Translations under genes and position numbers: made by a program
In this document: piece by piece, positions 64,000 to 64,000 of the stretch
Layout: each line of letters begins with the position of its first letter
Numbering within the stretch: position 1 is the first letter of the stretch
Assembly: GCA_029593465.1 (NCBI GenBank)
Contig: JAKTNK010000003.1
Coordinates: 62,001 to 126,000 of the forward strand
Length of the DNA: 64,000 nt
Reading direction: 5' to 3'
From: Streptococcus suis
GTDB taxonomy: Bacteria > Bacillota > Bacilli > Lactobacillales > Streptococcaceae
The notes under the pieces: model-generated
Seen by the model: the letters and a program-made list of their open reading frames with translations, nothing else
Told to the model about the DNA's origin: nothing
Databases searched by the model: none

Positions 64000-64000
64000 A

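Overview
The window reads as core chromosome of a low-GC Gram-positive coccus, almost certainly a Streptococcus. It carries a PolC-type DNA polymerase III, an 833-residue LeuRS, a pyogenic-type peptide deformylase, the SseB-like gene next to pnp, a BglG/PTS-type sugar operon, a bifunctional Rel enzyme, and a CiaR-type small RNA. No tRNA, rRNA, CRISPR array, prophage or intact insertion sequence was seen. Nearly all genes lie on the minus strand, which is probably the leading strand here. The plus-strand exceptions are the 3' end of galM, four regulator or short genes (Crp/Fnr, def, gntR, treR), a DUF975 gene and one small RNA. The species could not be settled from sequence alone.

Layout. 1-4.3 kb: end of galM, then a SAM hydrolase / ECF transporter operon. 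4.5-8.7 kb: leuS and gltX. 8.8-10.8 kb: a LytTR regulator with a LiaF-like membrane protein, and an AIM24-family protein. 11.1-17.1 kb: beta-carbonic anhydrase, mrnC, cysS, cysE, an SseB-like gene and pnp. 17.3-19.1 kb: a FetAB-type ABC exporter and rpsO. 19.2-21.1 kb: a divergent MFS / Crp-Fnr pair. 21.1-24.0 kb: uracil and xanthine/purine permeases. 24.2-31.6 kb: def, lplA and a pyruvate dehydrogenase operon (pdhABCD) whose E2 and E3 carry identical lipoyl domains. 31.8-40.6 kb: FMN reductase, MarR, polC, a CHY zinc-finger/bioY pair, tgt and a GNAT acetyltransferase. 41.0-44.9 kb: DUF975, a diacylglycerol kinase-like gene, a csRNA and pepO. 45.2-50.7 kb: a catabolite-controlled PTS plus split-transketolase operon. 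50.9-57.7 kb: uridine phosphorylase with a divergent GntR regulator, and the trehalose genes treC-treP/treR. 57.8-64 kb: glycerate kinase, an Asp/Glu-type racemase, a small membrane protein, dtd, rel and the 3' part of hisC.

How the parts connect. Lipoate ligase sits downstream of the pyruvate dehydrogenase genes whose E2 and E3 it would lipoylate. Several carbon-uptake promoters (ula-type operon, udp, probably pdh) carry cre-like CcpA sites. Three divergent or clustered regulator/target pairs (Crp-Fnr/MFS, GntR/udp, TreR/treP) leave readable operators in the intergenic DNA. The most notable unlabelled items are a CiaR-driven small RNA at 42.86-42.96 kb, a PyrR-type leader before the uracil permease, a long-stem leader before pnp, and a sharp perfect palindrome in the Crp/Fnr-MFS intergenic region. 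Promoter and terminator calls were made by eye from consensus elements. Domain positions are approximate.
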